A DNA stretch of 64,000 nt from Colocasia esculenta (GCA_014218235.1 CM024764.1:70903184-70967183), one strand, 5' to 3'. Numbered from the stretch's first letter, positions 12,270 through 24,290 are shown. Numbers and translations are program-made. The notes: generated from the sequence alone by a model not told the origin.

Positions 12270-12459
12270 TAGGGCTACAAACGAGTTGAGTCGAGCCGAG
12301 TATTATGCTACTCAAGCTCTGTTCGTTAATTTTCAATCGAGCTCGAGTCGAGCTCGAGTTTTATCGAGTATTGAAAATGGTTGTTCAAGCTTGGTTCGTT
12401 TAAATACTCTCGAGTTCGAGCTCTTAACGAGTATCTTCACGAGCCCAATTGAATTTGCG

Positions 12460-12525
<66 letters not shown>

Positions 12526-13241
12526 CCTAATTCAATTTACAAGTAAAAACCTAATTGTTTATAAGACCCAAATTTATCTTATTTCAAGGTCATACCCCAA
12601 GATCCTTCATAGGTTACTTGTTTAATTATTTTAGTATAATGTTTAAATATTTAACAACTATATTTATAATTAAAAAATTAAACAAATTTATTTACGAGCT
12701 TAAACGAGCCGAGTAGACATTTGCTTTTACTCGGCTTGTTTATGAAACGAGCTTAAATATTTGTTTGAGCTTGACTTGTTTAATTTACTAAAGGATCCGA
12801 ATTCGAGTAACATCCGAGTCGAATTCGAACTACTTGTCGAGTGTATTAGTTTGTCTACAGCCCTTCCTTTCATAATTTGTGTATTTACACACTCATATTT
12901 AATCTTTTACATTTTAGTATTCATAAGTATTTCATACCTTAACAAATTTTTTTAAAAATAATAAATATTTTCATGTTTATAATAAGAAATTAATATTATC
13001 CGAGTGTATTAACGAGTAACTAATCGAGTATTTTAACGAGCATATTATCGAGTATCTTAACGAGTTGTTCGCGAACGTATTCGAGTCGAGCATATCTCTG
13101 TTCAAGCTCGACTCGTTTATGAATCGAGCTTATATTTTTGTTCAAGCTCGGCTCGTTTATCTAATAAATGAGCCGAGTTGAGTTTTTATCAAGCCGAGTT
13201 TCGAGCTACTTGTCGAGTGTATTGGTTTGTTTGCAACCCTA
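12270..13241. mobile_element. Non-autonomous hAT transposon (CGAG-rich)
   Basis: Ends are TAGGGCTACAAAC and, reversed, TAGGGTTGCAAAC. The flanks are an exact 8-bp duplication GTTGGATG (12262-12269 and 13242-13249), the hAT hallmark. The interior has no transposase. Both subterminal regions are packed with GAGTCGAGC, GAGCTCGAG and AACGAGTAT words in both orientations, the kind of repeated motif that hAT transposases bind. A 60-bp TA run lies inside. It is inserted in the Copia-1 LTR, so it is younger than that element. Confidence 0.9.
12464..12523. repeat. (TA)30 microsatellite
   Basis: A continuous TA dinucleotide run of about 60 bp inside the hAT element. The Tyr-Ile repeat frame across it is not a gene. 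Confidence 0.95.
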
Positions 13242-13817
13242 GTTGGATGATAGACTATAGATACACGGTAACTTAGGGCAGAAAGGTCCAATGGATTTAA
13301 TCCCCCTGTACCGTCTGGGTACGTGTAGTGGCTTAGTATGTTCATAGTCGATAAGTTGAGTGAATCATTATGGAGATAATGATTCACTAAGTTAGAAGGA
13401 GTTCTGAGTCAGAAGGGTTCTGACGGGTGCAACTCACGGCCAGCTCAGTATTGGGCCTAGAAGGTCACACACAAAAGGTGGTTCACGTGATGACTATAGA
13501 GGATTGGATAAGAGTTATCTAATAGGCTCCCTTTCTAACCAAGGACGAAGATAAGATAGTCTGTCGCCAGGATGGTCCTTGCGATGGCATAGACTATCGC
13601 CAGGATTGTCCTAACGACATGGTCGACTGTCACCAGAACCTCTTGGCGACATGGTCGACTGTCGCCAAGAGTGTCTTGGAGGCAGTGACCTATGTTGACA
13701 GATTTATTGGCAACACTTTGTCATGCCGTCAATGCAGGTATTGTTGCATGTAATATGGGTCGTACCACACACGTCCGCACGATGTGAGCGTCATTCAGAG
13801 GTTTGAAAAATGCCCTC

Positions 13818-13824
13818 TATATAG
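13818..13824 (+). promoter_or_regulatory. TATA box of the Copia-1 LTR
   Basis: TATATAG followed about 40 bp later by a CTCTCTCCC leader, in the position of a copia LTR core promoter. Confidence 0.55.
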
Positions 13825-14335
13825 TTAGAGGGTGTAGGAGAATACTATAAGTTGAGCTCTCTCCCACCAACCCTCTCTCTCTCCTTTCCACTCTCCTCTT
13901 CCTCTCCTCCTTCCCACAGCCTCTCTCTTGGGGAAGAGAGAAAGGGAGCAAGAGGGTTTTTTTCCCCCTTGCTCTAGTTGTTGTTGTTGCTTGCTTTGGC
14001 TGCTGCTGCCTTGCTGCTACTACTATGAGCAGTTGTTGGGATCAGCCTCGACAAGGAGGAGACATTGGTGAGAGGAGGAGATGTCGTCCCTGGTCGCCAC
14101 CATATGGACACTGCTAGAGGGAGGTCATGTGAACTCCTTCATCCGCGGGACTGATTCTGTGCTTCAGGGGTTCTACGAGCACCCCTAGGTGAGATAGTCT
14201 CAACTTTGTATGTTTGCACGACACTCATGCACCCCAAACGTCATCCCTTTCCGATAACAAAGTGTGGGAAATGTGGTTTTAAATTTAAATATATCGTTTC
14301 CGCTGCACATGTGATGCCCATCACGTATTCCTGCA

Positions 14336-14939
14336 GAAGGATTGTGCTATCTATGTCCATAGGTATGTCAAGTGCCAACTTCACACTAACAAAATTCATT
14401 CTCCATCTTCTTCACTCAATCCAACGTTCTCCCCATGGCCTTTCTCCATGTGGGCTTTTGACATCATTGGTCCAATTCGCTACTCTAACTCCCTTACCTA
14501 ACAAAGGTCATTCATCCTCATTGCCACAGAGTATTTCACCAAGTGGGTGGAAGCAGAAGCGTACATGGAAATCGAAGCATCAACAATGTGTAAATTCATC
14601 ATGAAGAACATCATCACTAGGTTCAACCTCCCAAGTGCCTTCATTACTGACAATAAACTACAATTCATTTCTCATGAACTTCAGGATCTCTACAATATGT
14701 ATAAAATTACATTACATCATTATTCTTTTTATTATCCACAAGGCAATAGTCAAGTAGAGGTAACTAATAAAACATTGATGAAAATTATCAAGAAAATATG
14801 TGAATCTAATAAGTTCTCAGACTGGCCAGACAAGCTAATTGAAGCTTTATGGGCCTACCACACTTCAATCCGCACTCCCACTAGGCAAACCCCATTTGCC
14901 CTTACTTATGGGATTGAGTTTGTAGTCCCATATGCGATT
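14336..14939 (+). pseudogene. Tat-1 integrase core, interrupted
   Basis: This is integrase of the Tat-1 gypsy element, which joins element DNA to the host chromosome. Readable parts include MWAFDIIGP (first catalytic Asp) near 14450, EYFTKWVEAEAY near 14530, ITDNKLQFIS (second Asp) near 14650 and GNSQVEVTNKTL (catalytic Glu) near 14745. The continuous frame 14547-14957 runs on to RTPTRQTPFALTYG and VVPYAI. A stop falls after the first block. The reading is cut at the SIRE-2 insertion after CGATT and resumes at 38862. All three D,D,E residues are present, but the frame is broken upstream, so it is not functional. Confidence 0.88.
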
Positions 14940-17014
14940 TGTTGCCCAGCTAGCTAGCCCAGAGGGGGGGGGGGTGAATGGGTTATTAAAAATTTGATCT
15001 TTGATTAATACCTGTTCACTAAAAGGATTACAAAACAACTTAAACGAAGGTTAGAGTTAGAGGAAATGAGAGAGCAGACACACAAAAAACACAACCACAA
15101 GACACAAGGATTTTTATCCTGGTTCGGAACTCCTCTCCACAGGAGACCTACGTCCAGTCCCTGAGCAATACCTCAGGATTTCACTATCAAGGGTACTATC
15201 CCCCTCACGGATCCTTACACCCAGCCTCAACTGGTCTTCCTTCAACCTGAAGGGAAAACAACCACCCTGGATACCACCAGGTCTTCCTTCACCCAGAAGG
15301 GAACACAACCAATAAAAAGAAGTATAAGAACAAGCTTCAGGAACTAGCTCAAACAGCTACAATTCTGAAGCAAACAAGCCTCAAGAGAGAAGGAATTTTA
15401 ACACTGGTTTCTCTCCAAAGACTACACTGGCTCTTATGGGAATTTCTTCTTGAACACTGAGAGCTAATAAGCTAAGATGGATTGGAATGGAGTGCTTCGC
15501 TCTTGTTTTGAATCACAGAAGACTTGAAGGATTGGCGATGCTTTCTTTTTGGAATAATATTCTTCAAAAGTATCTTGTTGTCCTTCTCAGTCTTGAGTCT
15601 TGTATTTAAGCTTCTTCTTGAAATTTGAATGTTAAAGATCCGTTGTCTCTCATCCTGGTGTACGTTAGACAGGTCTGCAAGGAAGCTTCTGATCTTCAGT
15701 CTTTTATCTTTTAGTACACGCCACAGAAACATTTTAATATCTTGTATCTTGTGTCCAACGTTGTACAGATAAGTCTTGTCAGGTATCTGCAAGTATGTCA
15801 ACAATAAATAGGAGACAGCTAGGGCTGTCGTTGATCGTTAGTCACAGTTTGGAAAAGATATTGCTAGTTTTAGAAAGCTCCTTTCTGTCAAAATAAAGAT
15901 GTAGACAGAATAGCACAATGCTGGAAGATATCGTCTGCATGCATGAGAGATACGTTCAGAGTGCATTGAATGTATAGCAGTCAAACATACGAGATACGAC
16001 TTTGACTATTCAACGTATATCAAAGAGTGTTGATATAATAATGAAATCGATATGAACAAAGCTGATGCCTTTATGACTTATGAAATCGTTATGAGTTGAT
16101 AGGCAAATCGTTATTATAATAATGAAATCGTTATAAGCATTTATGAAATCGTTGTGAAATACAAATTGTTGTATTTCTGAAGAAATCGATATGAAACTCT
16201 TAACAAATCGTTATGAGATGCAAATCGTTCTGAGTTCTAAAGAAATCGTTTCGACAAGCAAATCGTTACGAGGTCTAATGAAATCGTTACGAGAACTTAA
16301 GAAATCCTTACAGCTAGAAAGTCGTTGTGAATTCTAAAGAAATCGTTACGAGAATTAAGAAATCGTTACAGCTAGAAAGTCGTTGTGAATTCTAAAGAAA
16401 TCGTTACGAGAACTAAAGAAGTCGTTACGGCTAGAAAGTCGTTGTGAATTCTAAAGAAATTGTTATGAGAACTAAAGAAGTCGTTACGGCTAGAAAGTCG
16501 TTGTGAATTCTAAAGAAATCGTTACGAAAAACTAAAGAAATCGTTACAATGGACAAGTCATTACGCTTTCAAAAGAAATCGTTGCGATGTCTTATAGAAT
16601 CGTTACGACGGTCAAGTCGTTACGCTTTCAAAAGAAATCGTTGCAATGTCTTATAGAATTGTTACGACGGTCAAGTCGTTACGCTTTCCAAAGAAATCGT
16701 TGCGGTATCGATTTGTTTGAAACATCACGACTTTTCGGTCAGAAAGGAAATTGATGATAATACTTATGAAATCGTTATGAACTTATAAAGGAATCGTTCT
16801 GATTATCAATAGAAGTCGTTATGAAGTATGAAGAAGTCGATGCAATGACTTGGAAAAATTATGAAGTGAGAGTCTTACCTGATTGTCTTGAACTTTCTTT
16901 TACTTTTATTTCCTGTCCTCAAGGCTCAAGTAATTCATTAGTAATGTTTTGTTAATCATCAAAATTAATATATAAATAAGTGAGTTAATTTATATGGAGA
17001 AAGTTTGGTCATCA
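14940..17014 (-). repeat. SIRE-2 3' LTR (2075 bp)
   Basis: It lies between Tat-1 and the polypurine tract. The LTR end carries the G-run (plus strand near 14959) that gives the CACCCCCCCC tract common at SIRE LTR ends. It nearly matches the copy at 36748-38861. The R/U5 part (for example the CCGAACCAGGATAAAA stretch, reversed, near 15115) aligns with the SIRE-1 LTR, while U3 is different apart from the octamer array. The 110-aa minus frame at 15472-15804 lies in R/U5, is repeated in the other LTR, and is not considered a gene. Confidence 0.93.
16085..16830 (-). repeat. AACGATTT octamer array in the SIRE-2 3' LTR
   Basis: On the plus strand the octamer reads AAATCGTT. I count about 18 exact copies plus about a dozen AAGTCGTT/GAATCGTT variants over about 750 bp, spaced roughly 16-22 bp. 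Part of the array is built from longer units containing GCTAGAAAGTCGTTGTG. Confidence 0.88.
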
Positions 17015-17026
17015 ATCTCCCCCTTT
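17015..17026 (-). other. SIRE-2 polypurine tract
   Basis: The minus strand reads AAAGGGGGAGAT directly before the 3' LTR start (TGATGACC). It primes plus-strand DNA synthesis. The same tract occurs before the SIRE-1 3' LTR. Confidence 0.9.
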
Positions 17027-17158
17027 TTGATGATGACAAAATATACTAAACAACATAAAGAAAACAACATGTTTTTCAGAGTTGCATTAGTTTTCTCCCA
17101 CTTTTTGTCAATAAGCAAAAAGATAGTCTATGAGACAAAGAAGAGAGAAAGCTTTGTA

Positions 17159-18510
17159 TTAATTAGGAGTAAGATAATACATAGGAGACAAAAGGGAGGC
17201 ATGCTGGGAAATAACAGTCCATGCCTTGATCTCCACATCTTCAAAAGTCTGGCGGAAAACACCAGGAGCAACTGAGAAGGAAGAACCCATGGCTGGAGAG
17301 ATCCTTTGAATGTAAAGCTGCCGCTGCTCTACCAGGAATTCTTCATACTGATCTTTGTCCAGTATGAATCGGAAGTAGGTGCTCTTTCCAAAGCTGGCAC
17401 GATGGAGAAATCTATCCAGAGAGATTGGATAGAAAATCTTCTGATCAAGCAGATCCTGCTTCAGAGCATAGAAGGCAGTATATCTGGCTGCCCACTGAAC
17501 ATAGATCTCTTGAATGGGATTTATGGAGTTGAGATCCATGAAGGCTTTGGCTGATAGAATAGGCTTAGCTTGACGGACCAAGGAACTGTTGATGGCTTGC
17601 AACTGAAGATGGGGTTCCTTGTAGAGCGTTTCCCATATGGTGGGAGAAAGCCTCTCACATTCAGAGATGAGTGGAGCCAAAACTTGAGAGGAAATGTGGC
17701 CAGAGTGGTATTCTCTGAAGATGAACCGCAAAAAGGAGGGCATTCTACCCTGCTTAGCTGACATTCTGCCCATCTGCTTAGCAAACATATCAAAGGCATG
17801 GGAGCCTGCATCTGAGTCAAACACGAAGGAGTGCAGCTTTGGCAGAAGAACTGGAGAGTCAACTTTGAGATCGGCAAAATCCACTGTGAGGGGAAGATTT
17901 ATTGGATGTTCTGATCTCAGCATCACTATGGCTGAATGAAACTGGTAGAACTGGACTTCAGGCAGCTTGTTCAAGTAGAAGAAATCACTGTACAGCTGGA
18001 AATTCTTGGCAATTCTGATTTCTTTCAAAATGAAAGGTCCCCAAGAGTTTTTATGCTGAAGAGTAAACCACTCAGATAGCGTGAGTGGGTGAGCTCTATG
18101 GGTAAGGGATTCTGCTCTGGCAGTCAAGTATTTAGTGTACTGAGCTTTGTTGCCCTTGACATTGGCCCACTGATCTTCAGTCTTGAACTCAGTGCCCTCA
18201 AAGATTTTGGATTTTTGAGGGTGGGACAGTTGGATAAAAGGAAGAACAATGTTTAAATGCTCAGAGAGGTTGAGGAAAGGAATGCCATAGACGGTGGAGA
18301 GGATGCATTTTGAAGGTATTCCCTATAGATAGGTCTTTTCTGAGGTTCGAGGGTAAGAGAGTACCAAAGAGGAGGAAATAATGGTGAGGAGGGGATGCTG
18401 ACAGAGGATGAATGTTTCCTCTTTTTCTTGGCAGGACTGGGAGGATCAGTCCTGTGGATATGAGTGGCAGTTGAGAGAATGGTGAGGAGGGTATTTCTCT
18501 CAAAATCATC
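17159..18510 (-). pseudogene. SIRE-2 3' ORF, C-terminal conserved part
   Basis: This is the C-terminal third of the long ORF between RNase H and the 3' LTR, a place where SIRE elements carry a so-called env-like ORF. The last 322 residues (18127-17159) form an open frame. It matches the SIRE-1 region 57844-59131 in blocks: LTLSEWF, MGRMSAKQG versus MGRISVQNG, ISECERLSP, FYPISLDRFL, RQLYIQR and QHASLLSP. Upstream (about 18510-18130), a shifted frame has the shared FPPLW block. I see no signal peptide or membrane segment, so an envelope role is not supported by the sequence. Two copies conserving the same blocks suggest past selection on a protein; its function is unknown. Confidence 0.75.
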
Positions 18511-18539
18511 CGAATATTAGTGTCAAAGACACCAAGAAG

Positions 18540-20065
18540 TTAAGGTTTTTCCTGAATGAAGGTGACAGAGGAAGGAGGAGTAGGAGGATAGAAGAGGTGT
18601 TTGGGATTGAATGATGTAGATGGGCGAACTGGAGTGGTGTGAGTGAGAGGTGATGAAGGTGAGAATGATGATGGAGCTGAGGTGTGAGAAGGAGTGGGAG
18701 AGAAAGAAGGTTGAGATGAAATGAGAGAGGAAGAAGGTTGGGTGCGAGGCATAGGGTGTTTGAGAGTTGGTGGTGCTGGAGGGGCTATAGAAGGAGATGA
18801 AGGTGAGGAGAGGGTTGGAGTTGCAAGAGTAGAAGTGTCAGGGGCCTTGGTAGCTTCAATGGGCTCTTTCCCTTTTGCATGACCCTCTCTGACAACTGCA
18901 GACAACCCAGATGGCCCTAATGCTGGCACTGATGGCCCTGGTGGCCCTGATGCTGGCACTAATGGCCCTGATGGCCCTGATGCTTGAGCTGAAGGCCTTG
19001 CTGGCCGAGACTCTTGAGCTGGAGGCCCTGGTGGCCGAGGAACAGCTGCTGATCTGCTTTGAGTAGCTGCAGGAGAAAAACCACTTGACCTTGAAAGAGT
19101 TGCAATCATGGACTTCGTATCAGACATTTCCTTGTTGAACCACTTCATAGCATTTCGGACTGAAGATAGCTCAGAGGTGGTTGAAGCTTGACTGGTCAGA
19201 ATGCCTTGCACACTGGTCTGAACTGATGATAAAATATCTCCTTGAGCCTTCAACAATTCCATAACTGGCTTCAGATTTATTTTTCTGTGGCTCTTTCTTG
19301 ACTTTCTATGAACCACTCTCTTTTGTTTGCTCTGCTGAGTGACAAGCTCCTCAATATGTACATGGCTTGCATTTGGTTCTTCACTTACAGGAGCGCTGGC
19401 CGGAGGAGGATTTTTCTGAGATGGTGCATCTGTCTCAGGAGCATTTTCTATCAATGGATCCTCATTGCCAGTTTGCTCCCCCTGAATAGGAGCATGGAGA
19501 TCAACATTTTCTAGCTCCCCCTGGGCAGGAGCTTCCTCCAAAACAATTTTCTCAGAGTGGCCTTCTGCCACGGATTCTGACAATTTTGATTCACTAGCAT
19601 ATTGTTCCCTTTGGCTGGGAACATCTTCCAAAATCACTTCTTGTTGAGTAGCTGCTTGCACCTCAACACTGACAATTGATTTAGTCAAATTTTCTGTATG
19701 GCCTGGTGCCATAGCTTCTTCTTCATCAGGTCCACCTGTTTCTGAAGTAACTGAGGTGGAGGGAAGAGAGTCCAAAACATCTCTTAAAATAGAGGCAACT
19801 ATTGAGGTGGGCAAAGGATCTGCCACACCTGCTACAGCTTCTTCCATTTGAACTTCTGGAGGAGAGATTCAACTTCTATAATAGGTGATCCTGAAATCTT
19901 TGCTTGGAGTTCCACTGAGGGTGCTGCTGCTGCTGACTCTACTGCTGCTGATCTTACCTCTAAAACTGCTGGAGGATCTGCTGCTTCTTCTTGAATCTCT
20001 AGAACAACTCCGATGATGGCCTCTCCCTCTGCCACAGAGGTCTTGGTCCATATCCCATTCTTCAC
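18540..20065 (-). pseudogene. SIRE-2 3' ORF, variable Glu/Pro/Ser-rich middle part with helical segment
   Basis: Two frames (20065-19832 and 19847-18540) continue the 3' ORF after frameshifts. The first part is Glu/Val/Ala-rich with repeats of a QGE(Q/L)-type word (mirrored in SIRE-1). Next comes a basic patch VHRKSRKSHRKI and about 80 residues with heptad-like hydrophobic spacing, a possible coiled coil. Then there is a Gly-Pro-Ser region with tandem GPSGP/GPPGP units (DNA repeat at about 18895-19035) and a Pro/Ser/Thr tail. The same order is found in SIRE-1 at 56200-57748, but the residue sequence is much less conserved than the two ends of the ORF. Confidence 0.65.
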
Positions 20066-20844
20066 TGAAAAACCACTTTTCTTAAGGTTTCTGACCTTAT
20101 AGACTGGCCCATCTTTTCCACAACCGCTCCAGATAAATCAACTCCAAAATGCTTGAAAATCTTGGTTAGGAGATGAGCGTAAGGCAAGGATACACTCATT
20201 TTGCTCTTTGTATCCCAGATTTGAGCACTAGCAAACTTCATTCTCTCCAACATGACAGCGGCCAAGTTAATCTCCTTATTCTGGATTACCCAGAACATCA
20301 TATCCGAATCTGCCCTAGTGCAAGATGGGAAAGTAGCACTCCGGGGAACCACAATTTGGCAGATAATGAAATGGAGTAGATGGTTGAATGCAGACATTTG
20401 ATTGATATCTAATTTTCTGTCTTTCAGCTTGAACCCTGGACCTATAATGCCAAGACCCTTTGCTTCATCGTTCACGGTGTGAACCCCACTATGTCCAGAT
20501 GTCTTCACTCCAAACAACGTGTGCATGAGTTCATGGTCTACCTTAATTTGGATACCCTTAACAGAGGAGACAAGGGACCCATCCGCCTCTGACTTCAGAC
20601 AAACGAAAAAGGCCTTCACCAGGTCGGGATAACTTACTTCGGAAAAAGTGGCAACATCCATCCACTGCATCCTTCTCAAAGCTTCTACTAAACTGCTCAT
20701 GCCATTCTTCTCTAGATTCTGAACATCCACTGCCTTGTTTCCGCAAATCTTCGTCTTCACGAAGGTGAATCTTTCCTGCTGCTCTGCGGACAGGTACTCA
20801 GCACTGTAGCCCCCTACACTTCCGGAGATCATCGGAGCGGCCAT
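20062..20844 (-). pseudogene. SIRE-2 3' ORF, N-terminal conserved part (putative plant transposon protein-like)
   Basis: 260 codons open from an ATG at 20844, 407 nt after the pol stop. Blocks shared with SIRE-1 (55496-56188): ICGNKAVDV, CLKSEADGSLVSSVKG, GLGIIGPGFKLKDRKLDINQ, HFIICQIVVPRSATF, ADSDMMFW and SLPYAHLLTKIF. The wording, with an AHLLTKIF-type motif, resembles the family annotated as 'putative plant transposon protein' in plant genomes, which has no proven activity. A frameshift near 20070 (after SIRS) separates it from the rest of the ORF. I know of no catalytic motif here, and the role is unknown. Confidence 0.7.
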
Positions 20845-21251
20845 GGGTAGAGAGAAGAAAACGGTTCTGGAGAAGGGAGATGATGGAAGAAATGGAAGCC
20901 CTCAAGGGATTCTTCGCGGGAAGAAGAGAAAGCTTCAAATCTTGCAGAGAGTCGATGCCGGAATCGTTAGGGCATCGGCTTTGGGCGAACAGATAAAGGA
21001 GAAAGGGTAAAGGTGGAAGATGAGTCGTTCCCAGAACGATTTGACTAATTAGAATTACTTTATCGAAAACAGGAAGCGCCAAAAGGCGGTAACGGCAGAA
21101 GACGACAAAAGGGTTTGACGAGTCAAACTGCTTTTAACACAACAGCGGTCAAAGAAGAGTAAATAAGCTGAGTTTTGCTTAAAGTCAAGAGAGAGAGAAA
21201 ATTTCATTTAATCTGAATAATTTATATGCCAATTTAAATATAGGAATCTTT
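20845..21251 (-). other. Spacer between SIRE-2 pol stop and 3' ORF start
   Basis: A 407-nt stretch with no open frame I can support. SIRE-1 has a 405-nt spacer in the same place (55091-55495). It may hold a splice acceptor or promoter for the 3' ORF; none is obvious by eye. Confidence 0.5.
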
Positions 21252-23338
21252 TCACAAATTGCACATCCCTAATTCCCTTCTAAGAGATGTAAATCTCTCT
21301 TCAGGTAGGGCTTTTGTGAAGATATCTGCTAGTTGACTATTTGTATCTATAAAAGAAATTTCTAGGTTACCACTAGCTACATGATCTCGAATGAAGTGAT
21401 ATCTAACCTCAATATGTTTAGTCCTTGAGTGTTGCACTGGATTCTTGGTGAGGTTGATGGCACTTGTATTATCACACAGTAGTGGAATTGACTTGATATG
21501 AATGCCAAAATCCTCAAGTTGTTGCTTTATCCATAGGAGTTGTGTACAGCAACTTCTAGCAGCAACATATTCTACCTCAGCTGTTGATAGAGCTACTGAA
21601 TTTTGTTTCTTGGAGGACCAAGATATCAGACATCCTGCAAGAAACTGACAACAACCACTGGTGCTCTTCCTATCTACTTTGCATCCAGCATAATCAGCAT
21701 CAGAATATCCTACTAAATTTATTTCACAAGATTTTGGATACCAAAGACCTAAATCATGAGTTCTAGCTAAATATCTGAATATTCTTTTCACAGAAATTAA
21801 ATGAGACTCTCTAGGGTCTGCTTGATATCTAGCACACATGCATACACTGAATAAAATGTCTGGTCTACTTGCTGTTAAGTAAAATAATGACCCTATCATG
21901 CCTCTATAGTTCTTTTGGTCTACCTTTTTACCATTCTGATCACTGTCCATTCTGGTTGATGTGCTCATTAGCGTTGACAGTGGCTTCGCACCTTCAAAAC
22001 CAAATTTCTTTAATAGCTCTTTGGTGTACTTGGCTTGACAGATGTGGGTGCCTTCCTTCCCTTGCTTGATTTGTAATCTAAGGAGGTAGTTTAGCTCTCC
22101 CATCATACTCATTTCAAATTCTCCCTGCATAAGCTTTTCAAAGTACTTGCAAAGAGATTCATCAGTAGATCCAAAAATAATATCATCTACATATATTTGC
22201 ACAAGAAGTATATGTTTGACTTTAGATTTTATAAATAATGTACTATCTACTTGACCTCTAGTGAAACCATGATCTAATAAGAAAGTACTGAGCCTCTCAT
22301 ACCAGGCTCTAGGTGCTTGCTTTAAACCATATAGAGCCTTATGGAGTTTAAATACATGATTTGGAAATTCGGTGTCATCAAAACCTGGAGGTTGTTCAAC
22401 ATACACTTCCTCTTTGATAAATCCATTTAAAAAGCTGATTTGACATCCATTTGAAACAATTTTAAATCTAATGCAGATGCATAAGCAAGTAAAATCCTAA
22501 TAGCCTCAAGTCTAGCCACAAGTGCATAGGTTTCATCAAAATCTATGCCTTCCTCTTGGGAATAGCCTTGAGCTACCAGTCTGGCCTTGTTCCTTAAGAT
22601 TACTCCAGACTCATCCAATTTATTTCTGAACACCCACTTGGTACCAATAACTGAATGATTGGATGGTCTAGGAACAAGTGACCATACTTGGTTTCTCTTG
22701 AACTGATTTAGTTCATCTTGCATGGCTATTATCCATGATTCATCGGTTAAAGCTTCATTGACTGTCTTAGGCTCTATTTGAAAAACAAAGGCTAAATAAT
22801 CACAAGGGATTACATTACCTCTTGTTCTTACCCCTACGGATGGATCACCAATAATATTCTCAGGAGGGTGATCTTTCTTATGTCTCCATTCCTTTGGAAG
22901 GTTTTCATGTTGAATTTCAGTCTGCTGCAGTTCTTCCAGAGGTGGATCTTCCTTGTTCTCAATTGAGGTATTCTTTAATTTTTCGGACAAGTCATCTGCA
23001 TCATCAATGTCACTAATTTCTTCCTTTTTCAGGGAGGGGTTAGATTCATCAAAAATAACATGCACAGATTGTTCAATTAATAATGAGTGTTTATTGAAAA
23101 CTCTATAACCTTTGGGTTTAGAAGTGTACCCCATAAAGATGCCTTCATCTGATTTGACATCTAACTTACCAATGTCTCTTTTTCCATTATTGTGGATGAA
23201 ACAAGGACATCCAAATATTTTGAAGTGACTGATCTTTGGTTTCTTTCCCTTGTAGAGTTCATAAGTAATCTTCTTCAGAATTGGCCTGATCATTACCCTA
23301 TCAATGATATAGCTTGCAGTGTTGATGGCTTCGGCCTA
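21252..23338 (-). pseudogene. SIRE-2 integrase C-terminus, reverse transcriptase and RNase H
   Basis: Two long frames: 23293-22427 and 22406-21252, separated by a frameshift near 22420. The first holds the integrase C-terminal part (FGCPCFIHNNGKRDIGK, FMGYTSKPKGYRVFN) and the RT start (TKWVFRNKLDESG, NKARLVAQGYSQEEG, FQMDVKSAF). The second has YGLKQAPRAWYERL, the catalytic YVDDIIFGS (YVDD at 22182-22193) and the RNase H blocks GYSDADYAGCKVDRKSTSG, LSTAEVEYVA and CDNTSAI, ending GMCNL-stop, as in complete copia pol. A TAG at 23336-23338 replaces the Trp codon found in SIRE-1 (ARYFW-type block). Few lesions, so a fairly young element. Confidence 0.93.
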
Positions 23339-24290
23339 AAAATATCTTGGCAAGTCATATTCTGATAACATGGTTCTTGCCATATCCAAAAAGAGTTCTA
23401 TTTTTCCTCTCAGCAATTCCATTCTGTTGAGGTGTCCTTGGTGCTGAGAAGTTGTGCTCAATTCCTTGATCATTACAGAACTTTGCAAACTTTTCATTCT
23501 GAAACTCACCACCATGATCTGATCGGATAGATATAATGGTGAACTTCTGATCTTTCTGAACTTTCTTGCTGAAGCTGACAAACTTATCAAAGGTGTCATC
23601 TTTGTGCTCTAGAAAGGATACCCAAGTAAATCTTGAGTAATCATCAACTATAACAAATCCAAAATTCTTTCCTCCGAGACTGGTAGTCCTCATTGGCCCA
23701 AATAGATCCATATGAAGTAATTCTAATGGCTTTGAGGTGGTCACTACTGTCTTTGATTTGAAAGAGCTCTTGGTGTGCTTTCCTCTTGCACAAGGTCTGC
23801 AGATGCTATCCATTTTTGAGTTGACCTTTGGCAATCCTTCCACTAGATTTCTCTTTCTGAGCTTGTTCAATCCACCCAAGCTGCAGTGGCCCAGTCTTCT
23901 GTGCCACAGCTCTGTTGATTGATCTTTGCTGGCTGCCAAACAGACATCTTGATCCTTGAGTTCCTCGAGATAGAGAACATACAAATTTCTTTCTCTATAT
24001 GCTTCAAATATGACTGCTCCATCCTTTAATATACTGCACTTTGATTCTTGGAACTGAATCTGATGGCCTTTGTCACACAACTGGCTGATGCTGATGAGAT
24101 TGTGCTTTAACCCTTTGACCAGCATTACATCTTCAATAACTGATTTTCCTTTGATGTTCACGGACCCACTTCCTATCATTGTGCCTTTTCCATTATCTCC
24201 ATAGGTGACTGTTCCTTCTTCAGCTTGGAGATTAACGAAAATCTTCTGGTTGCCTGACATGTGCCTTGAGCATCCACTGTCCAAGTACCA
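23339..24290 (-). pseudogene. SIRE-2 protease and integrase N-terminal/core
   Basis: The open frame 24284-23355 begins within the aspartic protease at LDSGCSRHM (catalytic Asp-Ser-Gly) and the flap-side block HNLISISQLCDKGH. The integrase follows: zinc-binding ELWHRRLGHCS with CRPCARGKH, then the core with HMDLFGP (first Asp), RSDHGGEFQN (second Asp) and NGIAERKNR (Glu). All three D,D,E residues are present. A frameshift near 23385 (after RTLF) passes the reading to another frame (23599-23336), which continues DMARTMLSEYDLPRYF. Order protease-integrase-RT marks it as Ty1/copia. Confidence 0.92.

Larger units (their letters stand above)
10037..14335 (+). mobile_element. Copia-1 3' LTR, holding a solo LTR and a hAT element
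   Basis: The LTR begins TGCTAG right after the polypurine tract and ends near ...ATTCCTGCA, just before Tat-1 integrase sequence returns. Without the two inserts it is about 1.9 kb. Late in it lie a TATA box (13818-13824), a C/T-rich leader (13860-13920) and a TTCCGCTGCACATGTG stretch near 14299, all typical of copia LTR promoter-R-U5 order. The 5' LTR is not in the window, so there is no target duplication to check and the exact end is a judgement of one or two bases. Confidence 0.75.

Noticed and set aside
12286..12546. 86-codon frame with Tyr-Ile repeats
   Set aside because: It is the TA microsatellite of the hAT element read as codons.
15472..15804. 110-codon minus frame present twice (also 37279-37611)
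   Set aside because: The duplication is due to the two SIRE-2 LTRs; it lies in R/U5 and has no known domain.
18895..19035. Collagen-like gene (GPSGP/GPPGP repeats)
   Set aside because: The repeats are inside the variable middle of the SIRE-2 3' ORF and have an equivalent Pro-rich part in SIRE-1.
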